This document shows positions 1 to 6,100 of a DNA stretch of 6,100 bases, piece by piece. Position 1 is the first letter of the stretch. Each line of letters starts with the position of its first letter. This DNA comes from Rhodospirillaceae bacterium (GTDB lineage Bacteria; Pseudomonadota; Alphaproteobacteria; UBA11136). The position numbers and the translations under genes were made by a program. The DNA lies in contig NZAO01000092.1 of the NCBI GenBank assembly GCA_002686135.1, positions 1 through 6,100 on the forward strand, written 5' to 3'. Below the pieces are notes generated by a model that saw nothing but the letters and a program-made list of their open reading frames with translations, was not told the origin of the DNA and ran no database searches.

Positions 1-2
1 TA

Positions 3-545
3 TGGGTGGGGGCTTTCGTGCTGGTGGCGGTGGGGCTTTTCCTCGCCCGTAGCCTAAACCAGGGCACGGAAACGGCGCTGCCGCGCGGCCCCGGCCTGGG
101 TCACGGGGTGTCTCTTGAAACCGCCGCTGCCTGGGATATCAGCATTCCCCCCGACGGCCATAACCTTCCCAATGGCAACGGCACAGCAGCCGATGGAGAA
201 AAATTCTACCGGGCAAAATGCATTAACTGTCACGGCAAAAAAGGGCGGGGGCTGACTGCTGAGGAGCTGGTGGGCGGCGTGGGCGGCCTTACTGGGGACT
301 ATCCCGAAAAGACCGTGGGCAGCTATTGGCCATATGCCACCACCCTGTTTGACTACATCCGCCGCGCCATGCCCCAGGAAGCGCCGCTGTCGCTGAGCCC
401 CGACGAAGTCTATTCCTTGTGCGCTTATCTGCTCCATCTCAACGGCGTTATCGCCGAGGCCGACGAGATAAACGCCGAAACCCTGCCCGCGGTACAGATG
501 CCCAACCGCGACGGCTTCGTGCCCATCAACGAGATGACGCACTGA
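3..545 (+). CDS. SoxD-like single-heme cytochrome c, membrane-anchored (5' end outside window)
   Basis: Periplasm-facing c-type cytochrome, probably the electron acceptor of a SoxC-type molybdenum sulfane/sulfite dehydrogenase. Numbering from a GTG at 6-8, a hydrophobic stretch covers residues 2-14, and the heme-binding motif CINCH is at 72-76. Candidate axial methionines are Met122 (RRAMP) and Met165 (QMPNRDGF). Features I recall from the SoxD N-terminal domain are AWDI near 42-45, the GSYWPYATTLFDYIRRAMP block at 105-123, and ETLPAVQMPNRDGF at 158-171. The frame stays open to the left edge (a Trp codon at 3-5), and a start at GTG 6 would leave no positively charged n-region, so the true start is probably upstream of the window. 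No clear AxA cleavage site follows the hydrophobic segment, so it may stay as an anchor. SoxD of Paracoccus is a longer, diheme protein; this one ends after one heme domain. Family assignment is strong; pairing with SoxC is inferred. TGA stop at 543-545. Confidence 0.85.
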   Translation, partial: WVGAFVLVAVGLFLARSLNQGTETALPRGPGLGHGVSLETAAAWDISIPPDGHNLPNGNGTAADGEKFYRAKCINCHGKKGRGLTAEELVGGVGGLTGDYPEKTVGSYWPYATTLFDYIRRAMPQEAPLSLSPDEVYSLCAYLLHLNGVIAEADEINAETLPAVQMPNRDGFVPINEMTH

Positions 546-559
546 AATTTTCTTTCTGC

Positions 560-1195
560 TTAGTTGAGGGGAACAAGAGGCGGGTCCACTGGCTCGCGGG
601 CCTGTGGATAGGAGCTTTCATAAACGGCGATGACGGCTTTCGCGTCGTAGGTATCTGTGGCGCCGGCTTTGGCTTCGGGCAAAAGGCGTACCCGTAACGT
701 GACCATGGGCTGCAGCCAGATATTGGTGCGATAGGCCCCATAGCCGATAAAGACCCCGTAGTTGTAATTATGGTAGGGGGTGAGATCGGGGTCGCGACCG
801 ACGATATGTTTTCGCGTCCGCGCCGTGGTTTCTTCCACGGCAAAGTGCGGGAACCTGTTTTCCAGAGCGGCTTCGGCGGCCCGCCAAAGGGCGAAGTCGT
901 GTGCGCGCTGTTCCAGCGCCTCTTTCATCTGCTCCACATAATCGAGATAGGGAATAGTACCTTCGTCGCGGCTGAGATAGGTGATTTCGATGGTGCCGTC
1001 CGTCACTTTTGTTTCGGTATAGCCGTAATTATCATAGTAAGGCGTTCCCGGGTCGAGCGGGGAATAGAGCGCCCGCTGTTTCTCCGCCGCGCAGGCGGCC
1101 AGAATCATAAACAGAGTCACGGACGAGAAAAAAACAGCTGTGAATTTCACCGGCCTGCGGGGGTGAGAACGGTGGCGGTAATGGCGATGACTCAT
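560..1195 (-). CDS. Small envelope lipoprotein, CC0125/CC1285-like
   Basis: Predicted lipoprotein of 211 residues and unknown function. A hydrophobic signal segment at residues 18-33 ends in the lipobox LAAC, with Cys35 as the lipidated residue. The mature part starts with a Tyr-rich segment (YYDNYGYTETKV), followed by a beta-like stretch and an Ala/Glu-rich helix with LWRAAEAALENRFPHFAVEE near 103-122. This layout (YGY-x-E/D-T, then a helix with RAAE and a following HF-V strand) resembles the CC0125/CC1285 family lipoproteins of alphaproteobacteria; that match is from memory. The 17 residues before the hydrophobic core are unusually rich in His and Arg. A GTG at codon 16 (1148-1150) would give a classic short signal peptide, but the ATG at 1193-1195 has the better ribosome site (AGGA, 4 bases upstream), so I keep it. 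It lies 59 bases downstream of the methyltransferase gene and could be the last gene of that operon or separately transcribed. Confidence 0.8.
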   Translation of the reverse strand: MSHRHYRHRSHPRRPVKFTAVFFSSVTLFMILAACAAEKQRALYSPLDPGTPYYDNYGYTETKVTDGTIEITYLSRDEGTIPYLDYVEQMKEALEQRAHDFALWRAAEAALENRFPHFAVEETTARTRKHIVGRDPDLTPYHNYNYGVFIGYGAYRTNIWLQPMVTLRVRLLPEAKAGATDTYDAKAVIAVYESSYPQAREPVDPPLVPLN

Positions 1196-1199
1196 TGAA

Positions 1200-1207
1200 T
1201 CCTTTCC
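1200..1207 (-). promoter_or_regulatory. Ribosome binding site of the lipoprotein gene
   Basis: On the minus strand the sequence reads GGAAAGGA followed by TTCA and the ATG. The AGGA core sits 4 bases from the start, slightly close but plausible. It favours the upstream ATG over the internal GTG at codon 16, which is preceded only by a weak AGG three bases away. Confidence 0.5.
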
Positions 1208-1254
1208 ATCTGGAACAGCCGGAAAATATGGTCACCGTTTCGTGAGAAAAAGGC

Positions 1255-1986
1255 TCAGTCCGACGGGCGTTCGAGGATCACCAGCATGCGGAACGCCATC
1301 AGCGGACCCAGCACCGGGGTCAGGATTTTCTCGATCCGGTTGATTAGGGAAACGGCCCGCGCCGGAATCAGACTCCACCTGCGAAATCCGCCAGAGAGAG
1401 GCGCGGCGAGAAGGCCGCAGCGGCGGACTGCATGGAGAGTGAAACCGGGAAATTTCTCTATGAATTGTTTTTTCTGCCGCAGGAACATGAGCGTAGGGAT
1501 GGCCTGGTTGGCGTCGTAAGGGTCGCGCTCCGGGTCTGGTTCGGGTTCGTGAAAGGGGTCTGCCTTCATGACCACCGGTTCGGGATGAAAATAATGATAG
1601 CAATAATGGCTCACCGGCGTGATCAAGGGTTCCAGCATCACCAGCCGCCCTCCGGGTTTAAGGACGCGCAGGGCTTCGCGCAGAAAAACCGTGGGCCGTT
1701 CAAGGTGATGGAACACGTCCATCATCGCCACATTATCAAAAGACCCGTCCTTGAAGGGAAGGGACTGGGCGTCGCAGACGGAATCGAGCCAGGACGCGAA
1801 AAGAATATCCGTAGATACCACATGGGGGGCGAATTCCTTGAAGTTCCCCGATCCCCCGCCGATTTCCAGGGTTGTGCCAGGCCTACAGGCATCGGCCATG
1901 CGGCGGTAGAAATCACTGTAGAGTCCCCGCAGGACCGGCTTGTCGTGCCAGATCATACGGTGGTCGTTGAGTCGCGGGTCAGGCAC
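1255..1986 (-). CDS. Class I SAM-dependent methyltransferase
   Basis: Soluble cytoplasmic methyltransferase of 243 residues with a Rossmann-type SAM-binding fold. Motif I is LEIGGGSGNF at 40-49, the acidic residue after strand 2 is Asp60 (STDI), DAQSLPF lies at 72-78, and the strand-4 region FDNVAMMDVFHHL at 83-95 is followed by LKPGGRLVMLEP at 109-120. This order is that of the Methyltransf_11-type families. The middle section after residue 120 (many His, Tyr and Pro, with HPEPVVMKADPF) is probably the substrate-specific insert. The likely start is GTG at 1984-1986, three bases after the TAG of the upstream fusion gene, which suggests translational coupling. An ATG at codon 11 (1954-1956) is an alternative, and neither has a good Shine-Dalgarno. 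The substrate is unknown; the company of glycosyltransferases suggests a sugar or lipid of the envelope. Stop TGA at 1255-1257. Confidence 0.9.
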   Translation of the reverse strand: MPDPRLNDHRMIWHDKPVLRGLYSDFYRRMADACRPGTTLEIGGGSGNFKEFAPHVVSTDILFASWLDSVCDAQSLPFKDGSFDNVAMMDVFHHLERPTVFLREALRVLKPGGRLVMLEPLITPVSHYCYHYFHPEPVVMKADPFHEPEPDPERDPYDANQAIPTLMFLRQKKQFIEKFPGFTLHAVRRCGLLAAPLSGGFRRWSLIPARAVSLINRIEKILTPVLGPLMAFRMLVILERPSD

Positions 1987-1992
1987 TGGCTA
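1984..1992 (-). promoter_or_regulatory. Stop-start junction suggesting translational coupling
   Basis: On the minus strand the fusion gene ends in TAG, three bases (CCA) follow, and the downstream methyltransferase begins with GTG. The 24 bases before the GTG hold no strong Shine-Dalgarno, so ribosomes finishing the upstream gene probably re-initiate here. This supports co-translation of the two genes. Confidence 0.5.
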
Positions 1993-3438
1993 GATGGTCT
2001 TTAACTTGCGAAAGGCGAACACCACCATGCGCACCAGCAACAGCCCGTGGCGGAAACGGGAAATCTGGGTCTCACCATAGGTGCGGTCGGCGTAACGAAT
2101 GGGCAGCTCCACCACCTTGAGGTTCTGCTTGGTGGCGCCGAAAATGAGGTCGAAATCACCGAAGGGGTCGAAATCGCCGAAATAGTCCCGGCCGGCGGCG
2201 ATCTTATTGTAATTGGCCTTGGACAGCACCTTGGTGCCGCACAGGGTATCGGTAAAGCGCTGGTTGAGAAGCCAGGAAAAGGCAAGGGAAAAGAGATGGT
2301 TAGCGATATAGTTGAGGGTCCGCATGGCTTGGTTTTCCATGGGATAGACCAGCCGCGTGCCGTTGATGAACTCCCCCTTGCCGCTAACCAGGGCGTGGTA
2401 AAATTTCGGGATGTCCTCGGGCGGCACCGTCAGGTCGGCGTCAAGAATCATCAGTGCCTCGCCCCGGGCTTGCGCGAACCCCTTGCGCACCGCATCGCCC
2501 TTGCCCGATCCGTCCTGTTGCGCCGCCTTGATGTCGAGATCGGGATAGGCCTCGATCACGCGCTCGATTTCGCGCCAGGTGCCGTCCTCGCTGCCGCCCT
2601 CCACGAACAGGATTTCTAGGTCGTCGCAGAACCGGGGCAGGCGCTGCACCGCGGCTTCGATATTGCCGCGCTCGTTACGGCAGGGGATGAGAACGGTTGC
2701 CGAAAGACCGGGCTGTTCCGCATAGTTCATGGAACGGGCCACCAGATAATTGCGCAGACAGAGCCGCCGCACACCCGGCAGCACCCCTAGGCTGCAGTTG
2801 ATCAGACGTCCCAGACCTAATAGCGGCTTTGGTATGAGCTGGCGCCATTCCTTTTTGACCACATCGAAATCAGCCAGATTCAACAACCCCTCGAGATCCT
2901 TGGCGGTGAGCCAATTCTGTTCCTTCTGGGGGATTTTAAGGCCCAGCACCTCGGCTAGTTTCAACACCGGCTCCCAGGCCTTGGAGTAATAGGAAAGGAT
3001 AATCCTGGTATCGCGGGTGCACAGAGTTTGCAGTCCAGCTAGGGTGGTCTCGCAGTCCTCGAGGAAGCCGATAGTGTCGGAAAGGACGATGACGTCGAAA
3101 GGCCCTTTCAGGGTCTTCATGAAGTTCGGGTCCTCGATGTCGCCCTGGTGGAAGGTAAGCCCGGGATAGTTTTCCCTGGCGATGCGGACCATCTCGTCGC
3201 TTAGATCCACGCCCACACCGCGCACGGGGGACAGCGCTTTAAGTAGGCGTCCGGTGCCGCATCCGAGGTCGAGAACGCTGCGTTCCTCACCCACGAGGAA
3301 ACGCAGATAGCGCCAGTGGTCCTCGTAATAGAAGGCGTTGCGGTCGATCCAGCCGTTGCGCTCCGGAGCCAGCCGGTCGGCGAGCTCGCGATAAGCTTGC
3401 TTGCGCGGGGAAAGCGCGGGTTTGTCTTTCCTGCTCAT
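1990..3438 (-). CDS. Bifunctional class I methyltransferase / family 2 glycosyltransferase
   Basis: Two-domain protein of 482 residues. The N-terminal half is a SAM-dependent methyltransferase: VLDLGCGTG at 55-63, acidic Asp78 in GVDLS, the QGDIED segment at 98-103 and FDVIVLSDTIGFL at 114-126. The C-terminal half, from about residue 246, is a GT-A glycosyltransferase resembling dolichol-phosphate mannosyltransferase: VLIPCRNERGNI at 249-260, FVEGGSEDGT at 278-287, GSGKGDAVRKGF at 310-321, the metal-binding DAD at 333-335, then FINGTRLVYPME, DTLCGTKVL at 397-405 and DPFGDFDLIFGA at 424-435. This arrangement matches a fusion family that I know from several phyla. The GT2 half probably makes a polyprenyl-phosphate sugar at the inner face of the membrane; what the methyltransferase half modifies is unknown. 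The only notable hydrophobic stretch in the GT2 half is around 379-391, with no C-terminal membrane anchors. The start is ATG at 3436-3438, 43 bases after the preceding gene, without a visible Shine-Dalgarno. Stop TAG at 1990-1992. Confidence 0.92.
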   Translation of the reverse strand: MSRKDKPALSPRKQAYRELADRLAPERNGWIDRNAFYYEDHWRYLRFLVGEERSVLDLGCGTGRLLKALSPVRGVGVDLSDEMVRIARENYPGLTFHQGDIEDPNFMKTLKGPFDVIVLSDTIGFLEDCETTLAGLQTLCTRDTRIILSYYSKAWEPVLKLAEVLGLKIPQKEQNWLTAKDLEGLLNLADFDVVKKEWRQLIPKPLLGLGRLINCSLGVLPGVRRLCLRNYLVARSMNYAEQPGLSATVLIPCRNERGNIEAAVQRLPRFCDDLEILFVEGGSEDGTWREIERVIEAYPDLDIKAAQQDGSGKGDAVRKGFAQARGEALMILDADLTVPPEDIPKFYHALVSGKGEFINGTRLVYPMENQAMRTLNYIANHLFSLAFSWLLNQRFTDTLCGTKVLSKANYNKIAAGRDYFGDFDPFGDFDLIFGATKQNLKVVELPIRYADRTYGETQISRFRHGLLLVRMVVFAFRKLKTI

Positions 3439-3481
3439 GATGGGGGGAGATATAGACCGGATGCGTCCAAAGGGCTAGGGC

Positions 3482-5158
3482 TCACGGCGCGCCATCTCCA
3501 TTGTCGCCGGTCAGGCGGCCCCGGCAATCCACGCCCATGGTGAACACATCCTCCTGGCGGGTAGAGCACGAGGTGTCATAGACGGCTTCCGGCGCTTCGG
3601 CGGCGAGAAAGGCGGCAAGCGCCCCCCTGCGCGATCCCCGCAACATGGCACAGGGATAGCCGGAAAGCACCTCGGGCAGACGGCGCGCGCCGCTCCAGTC
3701 CCGCAGTTCGCCGCTGGGTTTGTCGCTGGTAAAGATGTTGAGCCAGAAATCGTTCTCTGGCCTCAGCTCTTTCAGTTGTTCCGAATAGGGGAATCTACTC
3801 TGAAGGTTGCCGTTATAGAAGGCGAAGCTGAGGCTGGAGGCGGAATAGCCGTAGATGCGCGCGCAGGCGCTAAAATGATCGTTATCCACGATAAACGCCG
3901 TCTCGCGCATCTCCCGGAACTGGCGGTCCACCCTTGCCACTCCGAAGGCCTGGGCGACGGCGATTGCCACCAGAAGGGCCGGTAAGGTGCGGGCAAAGCG
4001 CCGCCGCAGGGCGTCGCCACCGAGACCCAGCGCCGGAATGATGCGGTACATCAGGGGGCCGGAAAGGGCGGTCAGCATATAGGCTGGGATCATGTAATGG
4101 GCGGACAACTGTTTGGCTACCATCAGCACCATGGCCATCTGCGCCAGCACCACGCCCTTGAGTGCTTGTCGTTCGGGCCCGGGCATATCCGCGCCGCGCC
4201 GCCGCGCCGCAAATAGGGTGAGCACGGCAAGGATGAAGGTGATGCTGAACAGGGGCCGGGTGAACAGACGGTAGATATTGCGGGGATAGTTTCCGAGATC
4301 TATAACGGTGGCGGCTCCGCCGCCATGATGCTGGCTGCCTAGGAATAGCCTGACGATCCAGTCCGTGAACTGTTCATAAGCGCCTAGCGCCGGCAGGGTG
4401 AAGAGCAGGAAGGCGACAAGGCCGGCTGCGGCGAAGATAAGAATGGCCCGGCGCTGGCTGAGCAGGAAAAGCGGCAGCAGGAACAGTGGCGCAAAGGTGA
4501 TCTTGCAGGATATGCCGAATCCCAGAACCACGCCGAAGGCGACAGCGAAACCCCGGCGGTTGGCCTCCACGGCGCCGGGACGCAGCGCCAGAAGGGTAAC
4601 CATAACCAGCGCCATCACCGCAAAAACTAACAGCGGCTCCGGCTTCAGGGCGACGGCGTGCCGGAGAATCTGTGAAGAAATGAAAGGGGCGGCCTGGACC
4701 ATCAGCGCCGGCAGGATGTCCCGGAAGACGGCATAGCCCACCACGCCGGCAGCGAACAGGATACCGGCATTGAGCCATGCCATCACCAAGGAGATGCGGT
4801 GCATATGGGTTACGGGATCGGCCAGCACTGCGTCGACAATGTGGGTGTCCGAAACGGTGGGGTGGGTGGCCTTGAGCACCAGGGCGCCGAGCCACTGAAC
4901 GGGCGTTCCGGGATGGTCCACATGGCCCGGAGTGGTCAGGTTGAGGATTTTCAGGGCGTTGATGAGATAGGCGTAGTCGGGATCGATGTTGTACCACATC
5001 CAGAACGGCCCGGCGCTGTCCCTCAGGATCAGGACAGCGCCAAGAAAACAGGTGGGAATTACCAGAAGGGTAGCCAGGCTTTTGCCGCCATGAGACCTAC
5101 TGTGAGAAGAGCCCGGAGGGAAAAAGAGGTTCGAAAAAATCATAAAAACCGATGTCAT
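3482..5158 (-). CDS. Polytopic GT-C-type glycosyltransferase (ArnT/PMT-like), putative
   Basis: Inner-membrane protein of 558 residues with about nine or ten hydrophobic segments (roughly 29-46, 125-145, 172-192, 203-216, 221-233, 238-258, 303-317, 335-348, 355-373, 389-407). The loop after the first segment carries NIDPDYAYL at 57-65 and HVDHPGTPVQ at 79-88. Acidic residues in this first periplasmic loop are typical of GT-C enzymes (GT39, GT83), which use polyprenyl-phosphate sugars, so Asp59 or Asp61 may be catalytic. After the last membrane segment comes a soluble region of about 150 residues with four cysteines (432, 503, 531, 545). It is preceded after 28 bases by the LPG-synthase-like gene and followed after 43 bases by the fusion gene, whose GT2 half could supply its donor. 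ATG 5156-5158 is chosen because AGAGG lies 6 bases upstream; Met6 lacks such a site. The GT-C assignment rests on topology and motifs; a more distant membrane protein of other function cannot be excluded. Confidence 0.75.
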   Translation of the reverse strand: MTSVFMIFSNLFFPPGSSHSRSHGGKSLATLLVIPTCFLGAVLILRDSAGPFWMWYNIDPDYAYLINALKILNLTTPGHVDHPGTPVQWLGALVLKATHPTVSDTHIVDAVLADPVTHMHRISLVMAWLNAGILFAAGVVGYAVFRDILPALMVQAAPFISSQILRHAVALKPEPLLVFAVMALVMVTLLALRPGAVEANRRGFAVAFGVVLGFGISCKITFAPLFLLPLFLLSQRRAILIFAAAGLVAFLLFTLPALGAYEQFTDWIVRLFLGSQHHGGGAATVIDLGNYPRNIYRLFTRPLFSITFILAVLTLFAARRRGADMPGPERQALKGVVLAQMAMVLMVAKQLSAHYMIPAYMLTALSGPLMYRIIPALGLGGDALRRRFARTLPALLVAIAVAQAFGVARVDRQFREMRETAFIVDNDHFSACARIYGYSASSLSFAFYNGNLQSRFPYSEQLKELRPENDFWLNIFTSDKPSGELRDWSGARRLPEVLSGYPCAMLRGSRRGALAAFLAAEAPEAVYDTSCSTRQEDVFTMGVDCRGRLTGDNGDGAP

Positions 5159-5164
5159 CTCTGG

Positions 5165-5169
5165 CCTCT
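5165..5169 (-). promoter_or_regulatory. Ribosome binding site of the GT-C gene
   Basis: The minus strand reads AGAGG, then CCAGAG, then ATG: a partial Shine-Dalgarno at 6-base spacing. It decides for the start at 5156-5158 over the in-frame ATG five codons later, which has only a T-rich leader. Confidence 0.55.
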
Positions 5170-5186
5170 GTCCCCGCGGATTGCTC

Positions 5187-6100
5187 TCAGCTTTCCGCTT
5201 CGCCGTCGGGCATGGCGGGAACGGGGCGGGTGCGACTGAAAAACCAGATTACGCCGCCGGGAAGGGCGGCGAGGGTTATGCCCAGCCCGAACAGGATGGA
5301 AAGCACCAGGGCGCTTTCCTGGGACACGCCTATCAGGCCTAGGGCGACTATCATGGCACCCTCGCGTACACCCCAGCCGGCGATGGAAATGGGAAGGGTC
5401 ATGGCGAGAATGACGGGGGGCACCAAGAAAAAACAGTCGAGAAAGGAAATCCCGATCTCCAGTCCCCTGGCCAGCACATAGACCACGAAAATGCTGAGGA
5501 TGTGCACGAGAAGCGACAGGGCTGCCACCGGCAGAAGGTTGTCCATGTGCAGGGACAGTCTGCGGGTGTCGGCGGCAAGATTTGCCAGCCCCCGCACCAG
5601 CCGCCAGTGCTGGATTCGCCGCGGCAGGCGGTTGGCATGGAACAGGGCGGCAAACCCCGCCAGAGAGGCCATGATAAGCATGGTATAGCTCCAGAAGGCG
5701 GCTTGGTCGGTAACAAGCTTCATCACATAAGGCAGGCTAATGGCGATCAGGATCATCAGTGCCATCAGCGCCGCGAGACGGTCGAGAAAGATGCTGTTGA
5801 CGGATTTTCCAAGCGGGTTGCCTGCGCGCACGATGGTCCACAGGCGGAAGGCGTCGCCACCGACACTGGAAACCAGGGTGGTGTTGAAAAAAGCGGCGGA
5901 CCACACGATGCGAACGATCTCGTGAAAGGAGAAGCCCTTGCCGACGCCAACGAGGCGCAGAAGTGCGCTCCAGCGCCACGCCGCAAGAACCATTTGGGCC
6001 AGGAACAGGGCGAGGACGGCTACGACCGTCGCCGCGTCCACCTGGCGCAGGCTTTCCATGGCCGCGCCAAGGTCAGACTTGCCGATAAAATACCAGATCA
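5187..6100 (-). CDS. Flippase-like LPG-synthase transmembrane domain protein (5' end outside window)
   Basis: Integral membrane protein of the lysylphosphatidylglycerol synthase transmembrane family (formerly UPF0104, AglD-like). It lacks the C-terminal aminoacyl-transferase domain of MprF, so it is not itself a lysyl-PG synthase. Numbering from an in-frame Met at 6057-6059: hydrophobic segments near 10-30, 90-110, 121-141, 175-198, 207-226 and 236-274. The family signature FFNTTLVSSVGGDAFRLW lies at 57-74, with Asp93-Arg94 (FLDRLAA) and PISIAGWGVREG at 223-234. The frame is open to the right edge and the 13 upstream codons read IWYFIGKSDLGAA, a typical N-terminal pattern for this family, so that Met is internal and the real start lies outside the window. 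About 303 residues are visible. Members are often found beside glycosyltransferases and are suspected to move or bind lipid-linked intermediates; that role is inferred here. The gene ends in TGA 28 bases before the GT-C gene and is probably co-transcribed with it. Confidence 0.88.
   Translation of the reverse strand, partial: IWYFIGKSDLGAAMESLRQVDAATVVAVLALFLAQMVLAAWRWSALLRLVGVGKGFSFHEIVRIVWSAAFFNTTLVSSVGGDAFRLWTIVRAGNPLGKSVNSIFLDRLAALMALMILIAISLPYVMKLVTDQAAFWSYTMLIMASLAGFAALFHANRLPRRIQHWRLVRGLANLAADTRRLSLHMDNLLPVAALSLLVHILSIFVVYVLARGLEIGISFLDCFFLVPPVILAMTLPISIAGWGVREGAMIVALGLIGVSQESALVLSILFGLGITLAALPGGVIWFFSRTRPVPAMPDGEAES

Noticed and set aside
1196..1254. A promoter or terminator between the second methyltransferase and the lipoprotein gene
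   Set aside because: There is a short T-run after the stop codon and an AT-rich CATATTTT on the minus strand, but no stem before the T-run and no well-spaced -35 element.
2130..2176. GDFDPFGDFD as a small internal duplication in the fusion protein
   Set aside because: DPFGDFDL is, as I recall, a conserved part of this GT2 family, so the repeat look is probably inherited and not a recent event.
1432..2619. Two 190-residue open frames on the plus strand (1432-2004 and 2047-2619)
   Set aside because: Both lie antisense to well-supported methyltransferase and glycosyltransferase genes, show no recognisable domains and are explained by high-GC shadow coding.
4374..4997. A 207-residue open frame on the minus strand in another frame of the GT-C gene
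   Set aside because: Composition is Arg/Pro/His-rich as expected for an off-frame reading of a GC-rich gene; the overlapping frame has clear membrane segments and motifs.
6057..6059. ATG as the true start of the LPG-synthase-like gene
   Set aside because: The frame continues upstream to the window edge with a family-typical sequence (WYFIGKSDLG), so this Met is internal.

Overview
The window is a densely coding stretch of a fairly GC-rich bacterial chromosome with six genes, two of them cut by the window edges. The content suggests a Gram-negative proteobacterium, most likely an alphaproteobacterium: a SoxD-like cytochrome c, a Cys-anchored lipoprotein resembling a small family known from Caulobacter-type genomes, and a methyltransferase/family-2 glycosyltransferase fusion. 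The lineage is inferred from gene types only, not from a marker gene.

Left edge (3-545, + strand): the 3' part of a membrane-anchored, single-heme c-type cytochrome that matches the N-terminal heme domain of SoxD, the electron-accepting partner of sulfane/sulfite dehydrogenase SoxC. It points to oxidation of reduced sulfur compounds, with the rest of that locus probably lying to the left of the window. It converges, with 14 bases between, on the gene set on the minus strand.

The rest (560-6100, - strand; transcription runs right to left): in transcription order, a polytopic flippase-like protein of the lysylphosphatidylglycerol-synthase transmembrane family (5' end beyond the window), a large polytopic GT-C-type glycosyltransferase, a methyltransferase/GT2 fusion, a second SAM-dependent methyltransferase, and a small lipoprotein. 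The first four are separated by only 28, 43 and 3 bases, so they look like one operon; the lipoprotein follows after 59 bases and may or may not share the transcript.

A working model, which is inference, is an envelope glycolipid pathway. The GT2 half of the fusion would load a sugar onto a polyprenyl-phosphate carrier at the cytoplasmic face, the LPG-synthase-like protein might help move a lipid intermediate, and the GT-C enzyme would transfer the sugar to an acceptor on the periplasmic side. The two methyltransferase domains could modify the sugar or lipid. No substrate can be read from the sequence. I see no tRNA, rRNA, CRISPR array, insertion sequence, convincing terminator or promoter, and no gene-free stretch longer than about 60 bases.
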